From positions 12,885,983 to 12,898,482 of the forward strand of contig CM018911.1 of assembly GCA_009663005.1 (NCBI GenBank): a DNA stretch of 12,500 bases. The letters are read 5' to 3'. This DNA comes from Actinidia chinensis. Lineage: Eukaryota > Streptophyta > Magnoliopsida > Ericales > Actinidiaceae. A program made the translations under genes and the position numbers. The notes beneath the pieces were generated by a model, which was not told the origin of the DNA, did no database searches, and saw nothing but the letters and a program-made list of their open reading frames with translations. Below are positions 1 through 7,354 of this stretch, piece by piece (the stretch's first letter is position 1; every line of letters begins with the position of its first letter).

Positions 1-395
1 AACATTTCCTGACTAGATGTGACCCAAGAACAAAGAAAAAATAATCTCATGGTAGCTAGGCACCAACGCAGTTGACTTAACAGAAAATTGGTCGGTGTTG
101 AGATGAGACAAGTTCCCAACAGGCCATTGTCCGAAAAGGGGGCAAGATTAAGACAATATTTGCGAATGATACTTTAGCCGCGTTACAAGAGATACCCAAA
201 ATTCCAACAATAAATATTATTTTTTTCAGAAACGAAGAAACCCCTCTACCAGTAGATGGCATTAGGAATATTCCATCTTTTAAATTGGCTGACTTGTCTA
301 CCAAAAAAAAAGAAAAGAAAAAAAAAAAAAGAGGACGTCCCTCATCACCTCTCCTTGAACCATTCCGCCCCTAAAAGAAAGTTGACTCACAACAA
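1..395. other. Left flank outside the repeat family
   Basis: This stretch has no counterpart elsewhere in the window. It is AT-rich and holds a purine tract at about 301-333 (A runs broken by single G). The longest reading frame is 75 codons on the minus strand (304-77); it has a hydrophobic middle but no motif I recognise, so I do not call it a gene. The last bases before the LTR (CACAACA, 388-394) are complementary to the LTR start TGTTGTG and form a small palindrome across the boundary. No promoter, RNA gene or transposon end is evident. Confidence 0.6.
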
Positions 396-524
396 TGTTG
401 TGCCCAGACTAGTCACCAGCCACATCTAACCATATCAACCACACGTACAAGACCCAAATTTACTGTGGTTCGGCCAATTTGCTACATCCACGGCAGAGGA
501 AACCAATAATTCACTAATCACAGG

Positions 525-563
<39 letters not shown>

Positions 564-1108
564 ATACCTCTCAGCACTCTCTCATCTTCACCATCTCACT
601 GTCTCTCTCTGATCTCTCAGCACCACAACCCTCTCTGCTCTCTGTGCTCTCAAAGTACTATAGCAAATCCCCCCAAATATATAGCCCACTCTCAGCCCCT
701 CTGTACACAGCAAAATTACTGTGTGCTCCCAATAATCCCCCAATGATTACATTTCTGCTTCCGCCCGTCCTTCCTCTGCTCTCAAATAGCGTTTATATAG
801 AACAAAGAGAGGGGAGAATGAGCAAGCACTTAGCTCATTCATCCTCAATATTCAATACTGAAGACTTCGGGAAGAGCGGCCACCATCTTGGACTTCTTCG
901 CGCAGGCCTTCGTTTGACAGAAACTGCCAAGCCGCTCTCTCTTTTCTCTCTCTTCTTCTCCTCTTCTCTCTTTCCTTCTTTCGTCTCTGCCCAATAATGA
1001 ATACCACTTCATATCACTATTCATATTGGGCTTTGGCTTGGGCTTGATTTGGGCTTGGGCTTCATGGGTTGGGCTGCAATTGTTCTTCATTGGGGCTGGA
1101 TCCCAACA
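396..1108 (-). repeat. Element 1 left LTR (3' LTR), 713 bp
   Basis: It begins TGTTGTGCCC and ends GGATCCCAACA, giving TGTTG/CAACA inverted ends. In minus-strand order it has a U3 with repeated AAGCCCA blocks (about 1030-1080), a palindrome at 816-840, a TATA box (complement TTTATATAG, 792-800), a GA-rich transcribed part (pyrimidine-rich on the given strand, about 560-720) and a U5 hairpin motif at 463-492. It differs from the partner LTR at 3334 mainly by one-base insertions and deletions. Confidence 0.88.
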
Positions 1109-1137
1109 ATCCCATCCCCCCCTCCCCCCTCCGCCCT
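1109..1137 (-). other. Polypurine tract of element 1
   Basis: Directly inside the left LTR lies a C-rich run broken by single T. On the element strand this is a G-rich polypurine tract ending next to TGTTGGG, the start of U3. This is where plus-strand DNA synthesis is primed in LTR retrotransposons, and its position fixes the element's orientation as minus. Confidence 0.75.
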
Positions 1138-1750
1138 TGGAGGTAATCTGATGTCTTCAAGTTATCTTTCACCGACAACTTTGGTCCCAGCTCCCTGTAG
1201 ATCTGCAAGACAGTATCCGAGATACGTCACCCCCCCCCGCCGCCCGCACCGCCCCTTCCAAGCGGGCAACATCCAACTTCCCCCGAAGAATGTCACTTCT
1301 AAACCAAGTACCTGCACCTTCTCACTTAGTGCCTTGCTCCCCTCACCGAGTGCGCTGCAAAGTACGTCGCTGTGCAAGTCGTCGTGACTCCATCTCTCCC
1401 TCCTTGTGTGCATAACTGAGAGATCACACCGCCACGATCTTGAGTGCAAAAGACTCTCATTTCGCGACGCGCGCTGTCGTTGTGGGATCGACTCTGTCTC
1501 TCTCTCTCCTCTAGCTTCTGCATGGACTCCGCAGTGGTTTCACCTTCTCGTGTCCTGTCCAGACTTCTGCCAACGTATCCCAAAGCATCTCCTTCGCTCC
1601 TTTTCCCTGTGGATCTTTCAGTACTCCATCGGTACTCCTGCGCTGCTTGCGTCCTCTGTGCAACGATTTGCTTTCTTTTTTCGTCTATTCATCTTGCTAA
1701 TAATACCCTGGACCTATGTCCGGACAGCAGCTCCCTGTCTGGACATTCTC
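1138..1750 (-). other. 3' interior of element 1, no domain recognised
   Basis: This stretch of about 600 bp between protease remnant and PPT is homologous to 6032-6640 in element 2. Shared landmarks are ACGTCGCT after GTGCGCTGCAAA, CACCTTCTCGTGTCCTG, and the GTCGGACAG/CATTCTCCCTCAGTCG block. In a complete copia element integrase, RT and RNase H would lie in this interval; none of their motifs is visible in any frame of either copy. It contains an odd C run at about 1229-1242 where element 2 has a mixed sequence. Reading frames of 85 to 119 codons exist on both strands but are not conserved between the two copies. Confidence 0.6.
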
Positions 1751-1810
1751 CCTCAGTCGTTATAGCCTTTCCGTCTCCTTCTCCTACAGCTTCTCCTGTT
1801 TCCCTTGGAC

Positions 1811-1842
<32 letters not shown>

Positions 1843-1931
1843 CATCACTCGACTCCTGCATCCAATGAACATGCTTACCCCGGTCACCTTCATGATCTCC
1901 GTCTGCCATGCGGACCGAATTGTCCTTTGCC

Positions 1932-1975
<44 letters not shown>

Positions 1976-2525
1976 CTGTGGTAGAAAACACTTCTTTGTC
2001 TCTGGCACAAGTGGTAACATCCTGAAATCAGAAATTCAATCTGACATCTTCATCTGCCGATGCCTGCTAGAGAACATCACTCTCTTTACAGCCACATTGC
2101 TGTTGTTGCTGGCCTCTGAAGACTGATCTTGTGCTTTCATTCCTTGGACAATTCTTCTTGTCCTCGGTTCGCAATAAAAGCACTTAAAAGTTGCGACCTC
2201 TGATTTTGCCCTCCGCTGTCATCTGCCGGTATCTCTTTCTTTGACCTCGTCTCTTGACCTCTGTGACCTCCTTCTTTGAGACCTCTTCTCTGGCCTCTTC
2301 TTTTGACCTCGTCCTGGGCTCTCTGGAACTCGCTCGTTTTGTTCCGCACTGTAGTCGCTCTCTGAAGCTTCACACAAGCCTTCTCATAAGACTTTGTTCT
2401 GGATTCTTCTCCCGTACATCTCTTTCCACTTGGTCCACACCCAGAGCACTCGTCTCATCGTGCTAACATGTTGGAACACCTCTGTTTGCAATGATTGTCT
2501 ATCTGCAACCTCATCTCATTTTGCC

Positions 2526-2564
<39 letters not shown>

Positions 2565-2640
2565 CTGCCCAATTCATCTTCTCTGTTTCCTCTCATTCCT
2601 CATCTTTGGTTTTTCCTGGGCATAATCCTCATCAGAAAGG
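1750..2640 (-). pseudogene. Gag-protease remnant of element 1
   Basis: Read on the minus strand from about 2640 downward, fragments of a copia-type Gag and protease appear in shifting frames. First comes a NK-V-L segment (about 2425-2385) matching the K-x-x-x-NK-V...RRL part of plant copia Gag (UBN2-like). Next is T-SEFQ (about 2335), then a basic linker of repeated EVKRRGQ-like units (about 2330-2215). A KCFYC start of a zinc knuckle lies at 2185-2171 and its N-C-P end near 2150, with a frame break between. After a short Gln tract (2117-2095) come the protease remnants: D-S-G at 2031-2021 with one extra base, YH-C just after, VACEGLVRMANDA at about 1975-1935, and VRMADG following. In the family, Gag forms the particle and the protease cleaves it. 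Neither can be made here: every block needs a frameshift to join the next. Most of Gag between SEFQ and the linker also appears to be missing. Confidence 0.72.
2455..2570 (-). repeat. 60-bp tandem duplication in the Gag region
   Basis: Two adjacent units each contain CTCAT...ATG-TGGAACACCT...TGTCTATCTGC or the variant ending TGTCTGATCTGC. The same pair occurs at 7355-7474, 9931-10045 and 12370-12495, so the duplication predates the spread of these copies. Confidence 0.7.
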
Positions 2641-2747
2641 CCATGATCAGGGCTCGCAAATTACTCCGCCTTCGTGCGTCTCCAAAATGGAAGCACAATC
2701 CTTTGAAAACCGACCTCGGCGGATGAATCCGGAATGCTGAGAAAACT

Positions 2748-2766
2748 CTGGGACCCAAATTGTGAA

Positions 2767-2799
<33 letters not shown>

Positions 2800-2860
2800 T
2801 CCAAACTTAAGGGACCAATTTGTAATTAACAGAAAGTTCAGGAAAAAAGTGTAATTTTTC
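2748..2860 (-). repeat. Minisatellite of about 33 bp in the leader of element 1
   Basis: Three to four degenerate units built on GGGAC(C/T)AAATTG.AATT...CAGAA.TTCA follow each other. The same tract stands at 7673-7772 and 10263-10380, always between the Gag region and the GGTCAA cluster. No coding sense is visible. Confidence 0.7.
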
Positions 2861-2930
2861 GGTTGACTGGTCAACGGTCACCGCCGGTCAACGGCTCGGT
2901 TGGACCGTTCACGGCTTGACAGGTCAAGCT
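2861..2930 (-). repeat. GGTCAA motif cluster of element 1
   Basis: TTGAC/GTCAA motifs recur every 10-20 bases (GGTTGACTGGTCAACGG and following). On the element strand GGTCAA reads TTGACC, the core of the W-box bound by plant WRKY factors. Binding is an inference from the motif only. Confidence 0.55.
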
Positions 2931-3236
2931 ATATTTTGAATTTTTTTCTTTAAATCCCACACATCATTCTTTTTTTTTTTTCTCTTTTTCTTTTTCTTTT
3001 CTTACAAAGTTATGATGATTCTCCCATGTTTTTTCTTCTTAGAAATGGCAGACGACATCTCTTGGCACAGAGTGCGCGTGGGGCCGTGAATCCAGTCATC
3101 TTCTACCTCTGGCGCGCGGGGGTGCGTGATCTGACGCGCCGACTTCAGGCGGCGCGTGAGGGCTCTCCGGCGTCCGATTTTGACGCGGTTGGTGCTGGAG
3201 CTTCGTCTCGACAAGACAACTGGTGGTAGCTCAACT

Positions 3237-3270
<34 letters not shown>

Positions 3271-3318
3271 AAAATCGGCTTCCTGTTCACCGCCGAAATC
3301 TCTCCGTGACTCGAACTT
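2931..3318 (-). other. 5' leader of element 1: A-rich tract and GC-rich segment
   Basis: On the element strand a GC-rich segment (about 3240-3070) follows the PBS, then an A-rich tract (T runs at 2940-3002). An 82-codon frame (3250-3002) runs through it. Element 2 has a frame of similar length with the same DDWI and KKKK-HG landmarks (8264-8013). The two agree only in patches and in shifted frames, so coding is unproven. The leader may simply be untranslated and hold packaging signals. Confidence 0.5.
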
Positions 3319-3331
3319 GGCTTTGATACCA
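3319..3331 (-). other. Primer-binding site of element 1 (initiator Met-tRNA)
   Basis: The minus strand reads TGGTATCAAAGCC, two bases (AT) from the LTR end CAACA. This is complementary to the 3' end of plant initiator Met-tRNA apart from one mismatch (A for G). Such a site primes minus-strand DNA synthesis in most plant copia elements, and it marks the adjoining right LTR as the 5' LTR. Confidence 0.88.
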
Positions 3332-3333
3332 AT

Positions 3334-3423
3334 TGTTGTGCCCAGACTAGTCCCATTCCACATTTTAACCATATCAACCCACAACAAGACACAGATTTAT
3401 GTGGTTCGGCCAATTTGCCTACA

Positions 3424-3456
<33 letters not shown>

Positions 3457-4028
3457 GAATGAATACACCACAAATGAGTAATAGGGAGGAGCTCATCTCA
3501 CTCACCTTCTCAGACTCTCTCATCTCTACCATCTCACTGTCTCTCTCTGTCATCTCAGCACCACACCCTCTCTGCTCTCTGTGCTTTCAAAGCACTATAG
3601 TCAAATCTCCCCCAAATATATGCCTCACTCTCAGCCCCTCTCTCTGCACACAACCATCTGTGGCTCTTAGTAAATCCCCCAAGGATTACATTTCTGCTCC
3701 GCCCGTCCTTCCCTCTCCAGATAGCAGTTTATATAGAACAAAAGAGAGGGGAGAATGAGCTAAGCACTTAGCTCATTCATCCTCATATTCAATCGGAAGA
3801 CTTCGGGAAAGAGCGGCCTCCATCTTTGACTTCTTGCAGCAGCCTTCGTTTGAAGAAACTGTCAAAGCCCTCTCTCTCTCCTTCTTTCTCTTCTCTTCTC
3901 TCCTCTTCTCTCTTCTTTCTTTCTCTTTCGGTCTCTGCCCAATATGAATTACAATCATATCACTATTCATATTGGGCTTGGGCTTCTGGGTTGGGCTCAA
4001 TTTCTCATTGGGTGCTGGATCCCCCACA
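3334..4028 (-). repeat. Element 1 right LTR (5' LTR), 695 bp
   Basis: It begins TGTTGTGCCCAGACTAG right after the PBS spacer and ends GGATCCCCCACA. It shares the diagnostic variants of the LTR at 396. The U5 hairpin motif is at 3399-3429. Its end abuts an oppositely oriented, truncated LTR; the junction shares CATG with the sequence expected inside that LTR, suggesting joining at microhomology. Confidence 0.87.
3728..3778 (-). promoter_or_regulatory. TATA box and 12-bp palindrome in the 5' LTR of element 1
   Basis: The minus strand carries CTATATAAA at 3736-3728. Just upstream of it (3753-3778) is a perfect inverted repeat, GAATGAGCTAAG and CTTAGCTCATTC with a CA centre. The layout fits an RNA polymerase II core promoter at the U3/R boundary. 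The palindrome could be a dimer-binding site. The corresponding palindrome at 816-840 in the other LTR has one base missing from one arm. Confidence 0.65.
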
Positions 4029-4637
4029 TGTTCTAGACCACCTTCTCTAAATGCACAAGAGGTGGGCTTATGCAAGACAAAGTCTCTGTGCTGCGGCAAG
4101 AAGATGGGAAAGGAAGAAGGAGAGAAATGCTCTGACCCCGAAAAAAAAAAGGCTTGTCAGATGCGCCGAACGAAGAGACGCTCCCTTCTCCTCCATTGTC
4201 ACAGAATTGTTGGCTTTTTCTCCCAGCCCTTACTCATCTTCTCTTCCTCTCTTGCCTATACTTCGAGGACAGACCGAGAAGAGAGGAGAGGGTGCAGGAC
4301 ATGTAAGGGTCTTGGGGCTTTGCTAGGGGCAACACAGCAAATGCTGTGTGCAAGGGGCTGGAAGATGGAATTTGCTATGGTGCTTTTGAGACACAGAAAG
4401 TCTAGAGGGTTGTATGCTGTGAGATCAAGAGAAACATTGCAGATGTGAGAGCTGAGAGAGGTGTGAGAGGGTGAGTGGAGATGAGGTCCTCCCTATTGTA
4501 CTCATTGTAATTCATTCCTGAGATAGTGAATATTGGTTCCTCTCCGTGGATGTGGCAGATTGGCCTAACCACGTATATCTTTCTTGTTTGTGTGGGTTGA
4601 TATGGTAGATTGTGACTGTGACGTCCTTGTGGCAACA
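4029..4637 (+). repeat. LTR A, truncated at its U3 end
   Basis: It begins CATGTTC...TTCTAAATGCACA, which matches the complement of the inner U3 of LTR E (about 8975-8998), so roughly the first 60 bp of U3 are missing. It ends GGCAACA. The hairpin AACACAGC...GCTGTGTGC lies at 4330-4350. The TATA region is altered (TATACTT at 4257). An A10 run (4140-4150) interrupts a U3 inverted repeat. Confidence 0.8.
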
Positions 4638-4656
4638 CTTGGTATGTCAGAGACAA
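4638..4656 (+). other. PBS/U3 hybrid junction between LTRs A and B
   Basis: After the LTR end CAACA the sequence reads TTGGTATGTCAGAGAC. TTGGTAT is the start of the tRNA primer site; TATGTCAGAGAC belongs to U3 (complement of 11452-11463 and nearby). The two share TAT and CAGAG, so the whole interior plus the U3 end was removed between short matching stretches. Confidence 0.75.
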
Positions 4657-5232
4657 AGTCTCTGTAGCTGCGCAGAGAAGATGGGAAAGGAAGAGAAAGA
4701 TGCTCTGACCTAAGCCTGTCAGAGGCGCCGAAAGAATAGACGCTCCCTTCTCTCCCCATTGCAAGACTGGGGGGTTTCTGTATGAGCTCAGCCATGAGCT
4801 CACTGCTCTTCCTCTATGGCCTTAAATTCAGAGGACAGACAGATGAAGATGAGGAGACCCGGGGTGCAGAGAAATGTAGGTGGTGTGGTTCTGGGGTCTT
4901 TTCTCTTTTCCCCCCTCTCCTTGCTTGTGTGCAGAGGGGTTCTGGGAGAAGGGATTTTGCTATGGTGCTTGAGAGACAGAGAGTAGGAGGGTTGTATGCT
5001 GTTAGATCCAAGAGAAACGTTAGATGGTGAGAGATGAGAGAGTTTTGAGAGGTTGAGTGGAGATGAGGTCCTCCCTATTGTACTCATTGTAAATTCAGTC
5101 CTGAGATAGTGGAATTATTGGTTCCCCTCTCCGTGGATGTAGGCAGTTGGCCGAACACGTATATCTTTTCTTGTTGTGTGGTTGATATGGTTAGATGTGA
5201 CTGTTGACAATAGTCCCTTGGGCATGTCAACA
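4646..5232 (+). repeat. LTR B, truncated at its U3 end
   Basis: It runs from mid-U3 (TCAGAGACAAAGTCTCTG) through the ATGAGCTCAGCCATGAGCTCA palindrome (4791-4802 and around), a damaged TATA box (CTTAAAT, 4821-4827), the GA-rich part and the U5 motif to CAACA. Its U5 end carries a few extra bases (GGCATGTCAACA) compared with the usual GGGCACAACA. Confidence 0.8.
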
Positions 5233-5252
5233 ATTGGTATGTCAGAGACAAA
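5233..5252 (+). other. PBS/U3 hybrid junction between LTRs B and C
   Basis: LTR B ends CAACA, followed by AT, TGGTAT and GTCAGAGACAAAG. The AT spacer and TGGTAT are exactly the normal start of a primer site; the rest is U3. It has the same breakpoint as the junction at 4638, about 597 bp away. Confidence 0.78.
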
Positions 5253-5420
5253 GTCTCTGATAGCTGCCAGAGAAGATGGGAAAGGAAGAGAAAGATGCTC
5301 TGACTCCGAAGCTTGTCCTAGTCGCCTACAGAAAAGACCTCCCTCCCCCCATGTCAAGAATGGTGCTGTATGAGCTCATCCATGAGCTCATCTGCTCTTC
5401 TCTATGCCTATAAATTCAGA
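5235..5420 (+). repeat. LTR C, U3 fragment with intact TATA box
   Basis: It contains the CAGAGACAAAGTCTCTG hairpin (5244-5260), the ATGAGCTCATCCATGAGCTCAT palindrome (about 5369-5390) and TATAAAT (5409-5415). It stops at CAGAGGA, where the sequence turns into the opposite-strand R-U5 of LTR D. Seen alone it is a U3 promoter pointing rightward into an oppositely oriented LTR. Confidence 0.75.
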
Positions 5421-5426
5421 GGAACA
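5416..5426. other. Orientation switch between LTR C and LTR D
   Basis: Left of this point LTR sequence reads U3 to R; right of it the text is minus-strand LTR beginning in the middle of R-U5 (AGAGGAACAATAATTCA). CAGAGGA after the TATA box of LTR C and GAGAGGAAC of LTR D overlap by about six bases, so the fold-back probably formed at this shared stretch. Confidence 0.75.
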
Positions 5427-6018
5427 ATAATTCATATCTCATGAATGAATTACAATTATTACATAGGGAAGAGCTCATCTCCACTCACCTCTCAGCAGTC
5501 TCTCATCTCTCTCTCTCATCATCTCCTGTCTGTTCTCTCCTCTCACCGCTCACTAACAATTCTAGCCCTCTCTGTCAATCTCTGTTACTCTCACACACCA
5601 TAAGCACTCCCCCCAAATACATAGCCACTCTCTCCCAGCCCCCTCTGACACAGCAACATGCTGTGTTCTCCCAGTAATCCCCAAGGATTACATTCTCTAC
5701 ACTGCCCGTCTTCCCTCTCTAAGCAACCTTCTAAGTTATATGGCCTCAAGAAGATCAGATGAGCTCATGGCTGAGCTCATTCATGCTCCATTCTTGACAT
5801 AGGAGCACCTTCCGACATCTTCATCCACTTTCCCTTCTCTCCTCTTCTGGCTCTTTCTCTCTCCCGCCTCTATCAGAGACTTTCGTCTCTGCCAAATTGC
5901 AACCAACAATGCATCTAGACACGAAGGAAGATGCCTCCTCATTAAGGTAGTTGGACTTGGGCTTCTAAATGGGCTGCGTCTAATTGGGCTTGGGCTTCCA
6001 ATTGGTCTGGATCCCACA
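5418..6018 (-). repeat. LTR D (3' LTR of element 2), truncated
   Basis: It starts within R-U5 at AGAGGAACAATAATTCA and runs to GGATCCCACA. It contains the hairpin ACACAGCAACATGCTGTGT (5645-5663), a TATA-like TTATAT (5736-5741), the palindrome ATGAGCTCATGGCTGAGCTCAT (about 5759-5781) and CAGAGACTTTCGTCTCTG (5875-5892). Its U3 end has GGGCTTGGGCTT blocks like element 1 but is preceded by a stretch seen in no other copy (about 5900-5945). Confidence 0.8.
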
Positions 6019-6031
6019 ATCTTCCCCCTCT
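6019..6031 (-). other. Polypurine tract of element 2
   Basis: The given strand reads ATCTTCCCCCTCT right after the LTR end; the element strand is AGAGGGGGAAGAT next to TGTGGG. It is clearer than in element 1 and sits at the same place. Confidence 0.78.
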
Positions 6032-6518
6032 AGCCCATTGGAGAGTACTCTGAATTCTCAAGTTATACCATCCCGCAACTTCTGGTCCAGCTTTCCGTAA
6101 TATCTGGCAAGACAGTATCCCGAGATACGTTTCCCCTTCAACGGGCAACTCCACTTCCCACCGAAGTGAATTCACTTCCAAACCGAAGTCCTGCACCTTC
6201 TACTTAGTGCTCTGTCCCCCTCACCGGTGCGCTGCAAATTTACGTCGCTTTGGCAAGCCATCGTGACTCCATCTCTTTCCCTTGTGTGCACAACTGGAGA
6301 GATCACCGCCACTGATCTTGAAGCGAAAGGAACTCATTCCGGCGACTCGCGCCTGTCGTTGTGCCTCGACCTGTCTCTCTCCTCTGAGCTTCTTCATGCA
6401 CATCCTGCAGTGTTTGCACCTTCTCGTGTCCTGGCCAGACTTCCGCCTGTTCCTCCAAAGCAGCTCCTTGCGCTCCTGTTCCACTGTGACCTTCAAGTAA
6501 CATCCACAGGTACTCCTC

Positions 6519-6553
<35 letters not shown>

Positions 6554-6640
6554 CTTTCGTCCATCCATCTTGCTAATCCACTGGACCTATGTCGGACAGC
6601 AGCTCTCCTGTCGGACATTCTCCCTCAGTCGGTATAGCCT
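6032..6640 (-). other. 3' interior of element 2, no domain recognised
   Basis: This stretch is homologous to 1138-1750 in element 1 and, like it, lies where integrase to RNase H would be in a full copia element. The longest minus-strand frame is 115 codons (6568-6221), rich in Lys, Arg and Glu. Element 1 has matching words (SGQDTRRCKHC, FKISGGDL and GGVIS-type ends) only in scattered frames. I cannot assign a function. Confidence 0.55.
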
Positions 6641-6744
6641 TCCCGTCTTCCTTCTCCTGCAGCTCTCCTGTTTCCCTGGAAACCTCTGAGTTTTTCTCCA
6701 CTACTCAAATCTTCATCGCTTCGACTCCTGCAATCTCAATGAAA

Positions 6745-6775
<31 letters not shown>

Positions 6776-6882
6776 CCCGTCTTCCCCCGCCAATGCGGAA
6801 CCGGATTGTCTTTTGCCACAATCAGCGTCGTTAGCCATCCGAACAAGTCCCCTGCTGCGTACAGTGTAGAGAACAACACTTT

Positions 6883-6896
6883 GGGGGGGGGGGGGG
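6883..6896 (+). other. Run of 14 G inside the protease remnant
   Basis: The other three copies have mixed sequence around TTTGTCTCTGGCAC or TGTCTCTGCA here. Only element 2 has a pure G run. It may be a local sequencing or assembly fault rather than a true change. Confidence 0.6.
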
Positions 6897-6958
6897 CGCT
6901 GCACAAGTGGAAAGCAATTCCGATAGAAATCCAATCGACTCTTCTCACCGCTGCTGTC

Positions 6959-7013
<55 letters not shown>

Positions 7014-7354
7014 GACGGATCTGTGCTTCGTTCGCTTGGACAATTCGTCTTGTCCCTCATGTCGCAATAAAAGGCACTTAAACTGCGACCTCGGATTGGC
7101 CCCTCCGCTGTCATCTGCCGGTATCCTCTTCCTTGACCTCTTCTCTTGACCTCCTGTGACCTCTTTCTCCCCTTGAGACTTCTTCTCGGCCTCTTCTTTT
7201 GACCTCTTTGTGGCGCCTGGAACTCGCATCGTTTTTCGGGCCATTGTAGTCGCTCTCTGAATTCTTCAAAACAAGCCTGCTCAATAAGACTTTGTTCTGA
7301 GATGTCTTCTCCCGAATACAATCTCCTTCACCTTGGTCCCATAACCCATTGCAC

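Larger units (their letters stand above)
396..4028 (-). mobile_element. Element 1: complete non-autonomous copia-like LTR retrotransposon
   Basis: Two direct LTRs (396-1108 and 3334-4028) flank an interior of about 2.2 kb. The element reads on the minus strand, because the tRNA primer site lies beside the right LTR and the C-rich complement of the polypurine tract lies beside the left one. The LTRs are a true pair: both share GCCCAGACTAG near the start where other copies have GCCCAAGGACTAG, both have a TATATAAA-type TATA box, and both carry the AATGAGC...GCTCATT palindrome. The interior holds Gag and protease remnants only; no integrase, RT or RNase H is seen. The flanking 5-mers (AACAA and TGTTC) do not match, so the target duplication is lost, altered or obscured by error. 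Confidence 0.88.
4029..5424 (+). mobile_element. Inverted head-to-tail LTR array (LTRs A, B, C) without interior
   Basis: This block is the reverse complement of the LTRs around it: the U5 motif reads GTGGATGT...CCACGT on the given strand (4543-4573 and 5131-5160). LTR A (4029-4637) starts inside U3, LTR B (4638-5232) also starts inside U3, and LTR C stops just after its TATA box, where orientation flips. LTRs A to B and B to C are joined by the same hybrid of PBS and U3 bases. There is no Gag, leader or PPT between them. The U3 type matches LTRs E and G rather than element 1. Confidence 0.83.

Noticed and set aside
77..304. 75-codon minus-strand frame in the left flank as a gene
   Set aside because: No recognised motif, no homologue inside the window, and length within chance for AT-rich DNA.
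388..402. CACAACA-A-TGTTGTG palindrome as evidence of a second inverted LTR left of element 1
   Set aside because: Only seven bases match; the sequence further left (GTTGACT) does not continue as LTR.
536..997. 153-codon plus-strand Ser/Leu-rich frame as a protein
   Set aside because: It lies entirely in the pyrimidine-rich LTR; Ser/Leu/Pro richness follows from CT repeats and the frame is not kept in the other LTRs.
1444..1947. 167-codon plus-strand frame as a gene
   Set aside because: It is antisense to the protease remnant and 3' interior; element 2 has no matching open frame.
2215..2330. TTGACCTC repeats in the Gag linker as a second W-box array
   Set aside because: The spacing follows the coding repeat (EVKRRGQ-like units) of the basic linker, so the motif is probably a by-product of codons.
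3002..3250. Basic leader frame as a real small protein
   Set aside because: Element 2 has a similar frame but the match is patchy and frame-shifted, and element 3 lacks it. Kept only as a note in the leader entry.
391..4033. Target-site duplication of element 1
   Set aside because: The flanking 5-mers AACAA and TGTTC do not match, and the right flank is a rearrangement joint.
4029..5424. Direct repeats as a CRISPR array or a terminal-inverted-repeat DNA transposon
   Set aside because: Units are ~600-bp LTRs with U5 motif and PBS traces; there are no short repeat-spacer units and no transposase. The inversion is explained by oppositely oriented LTRs.
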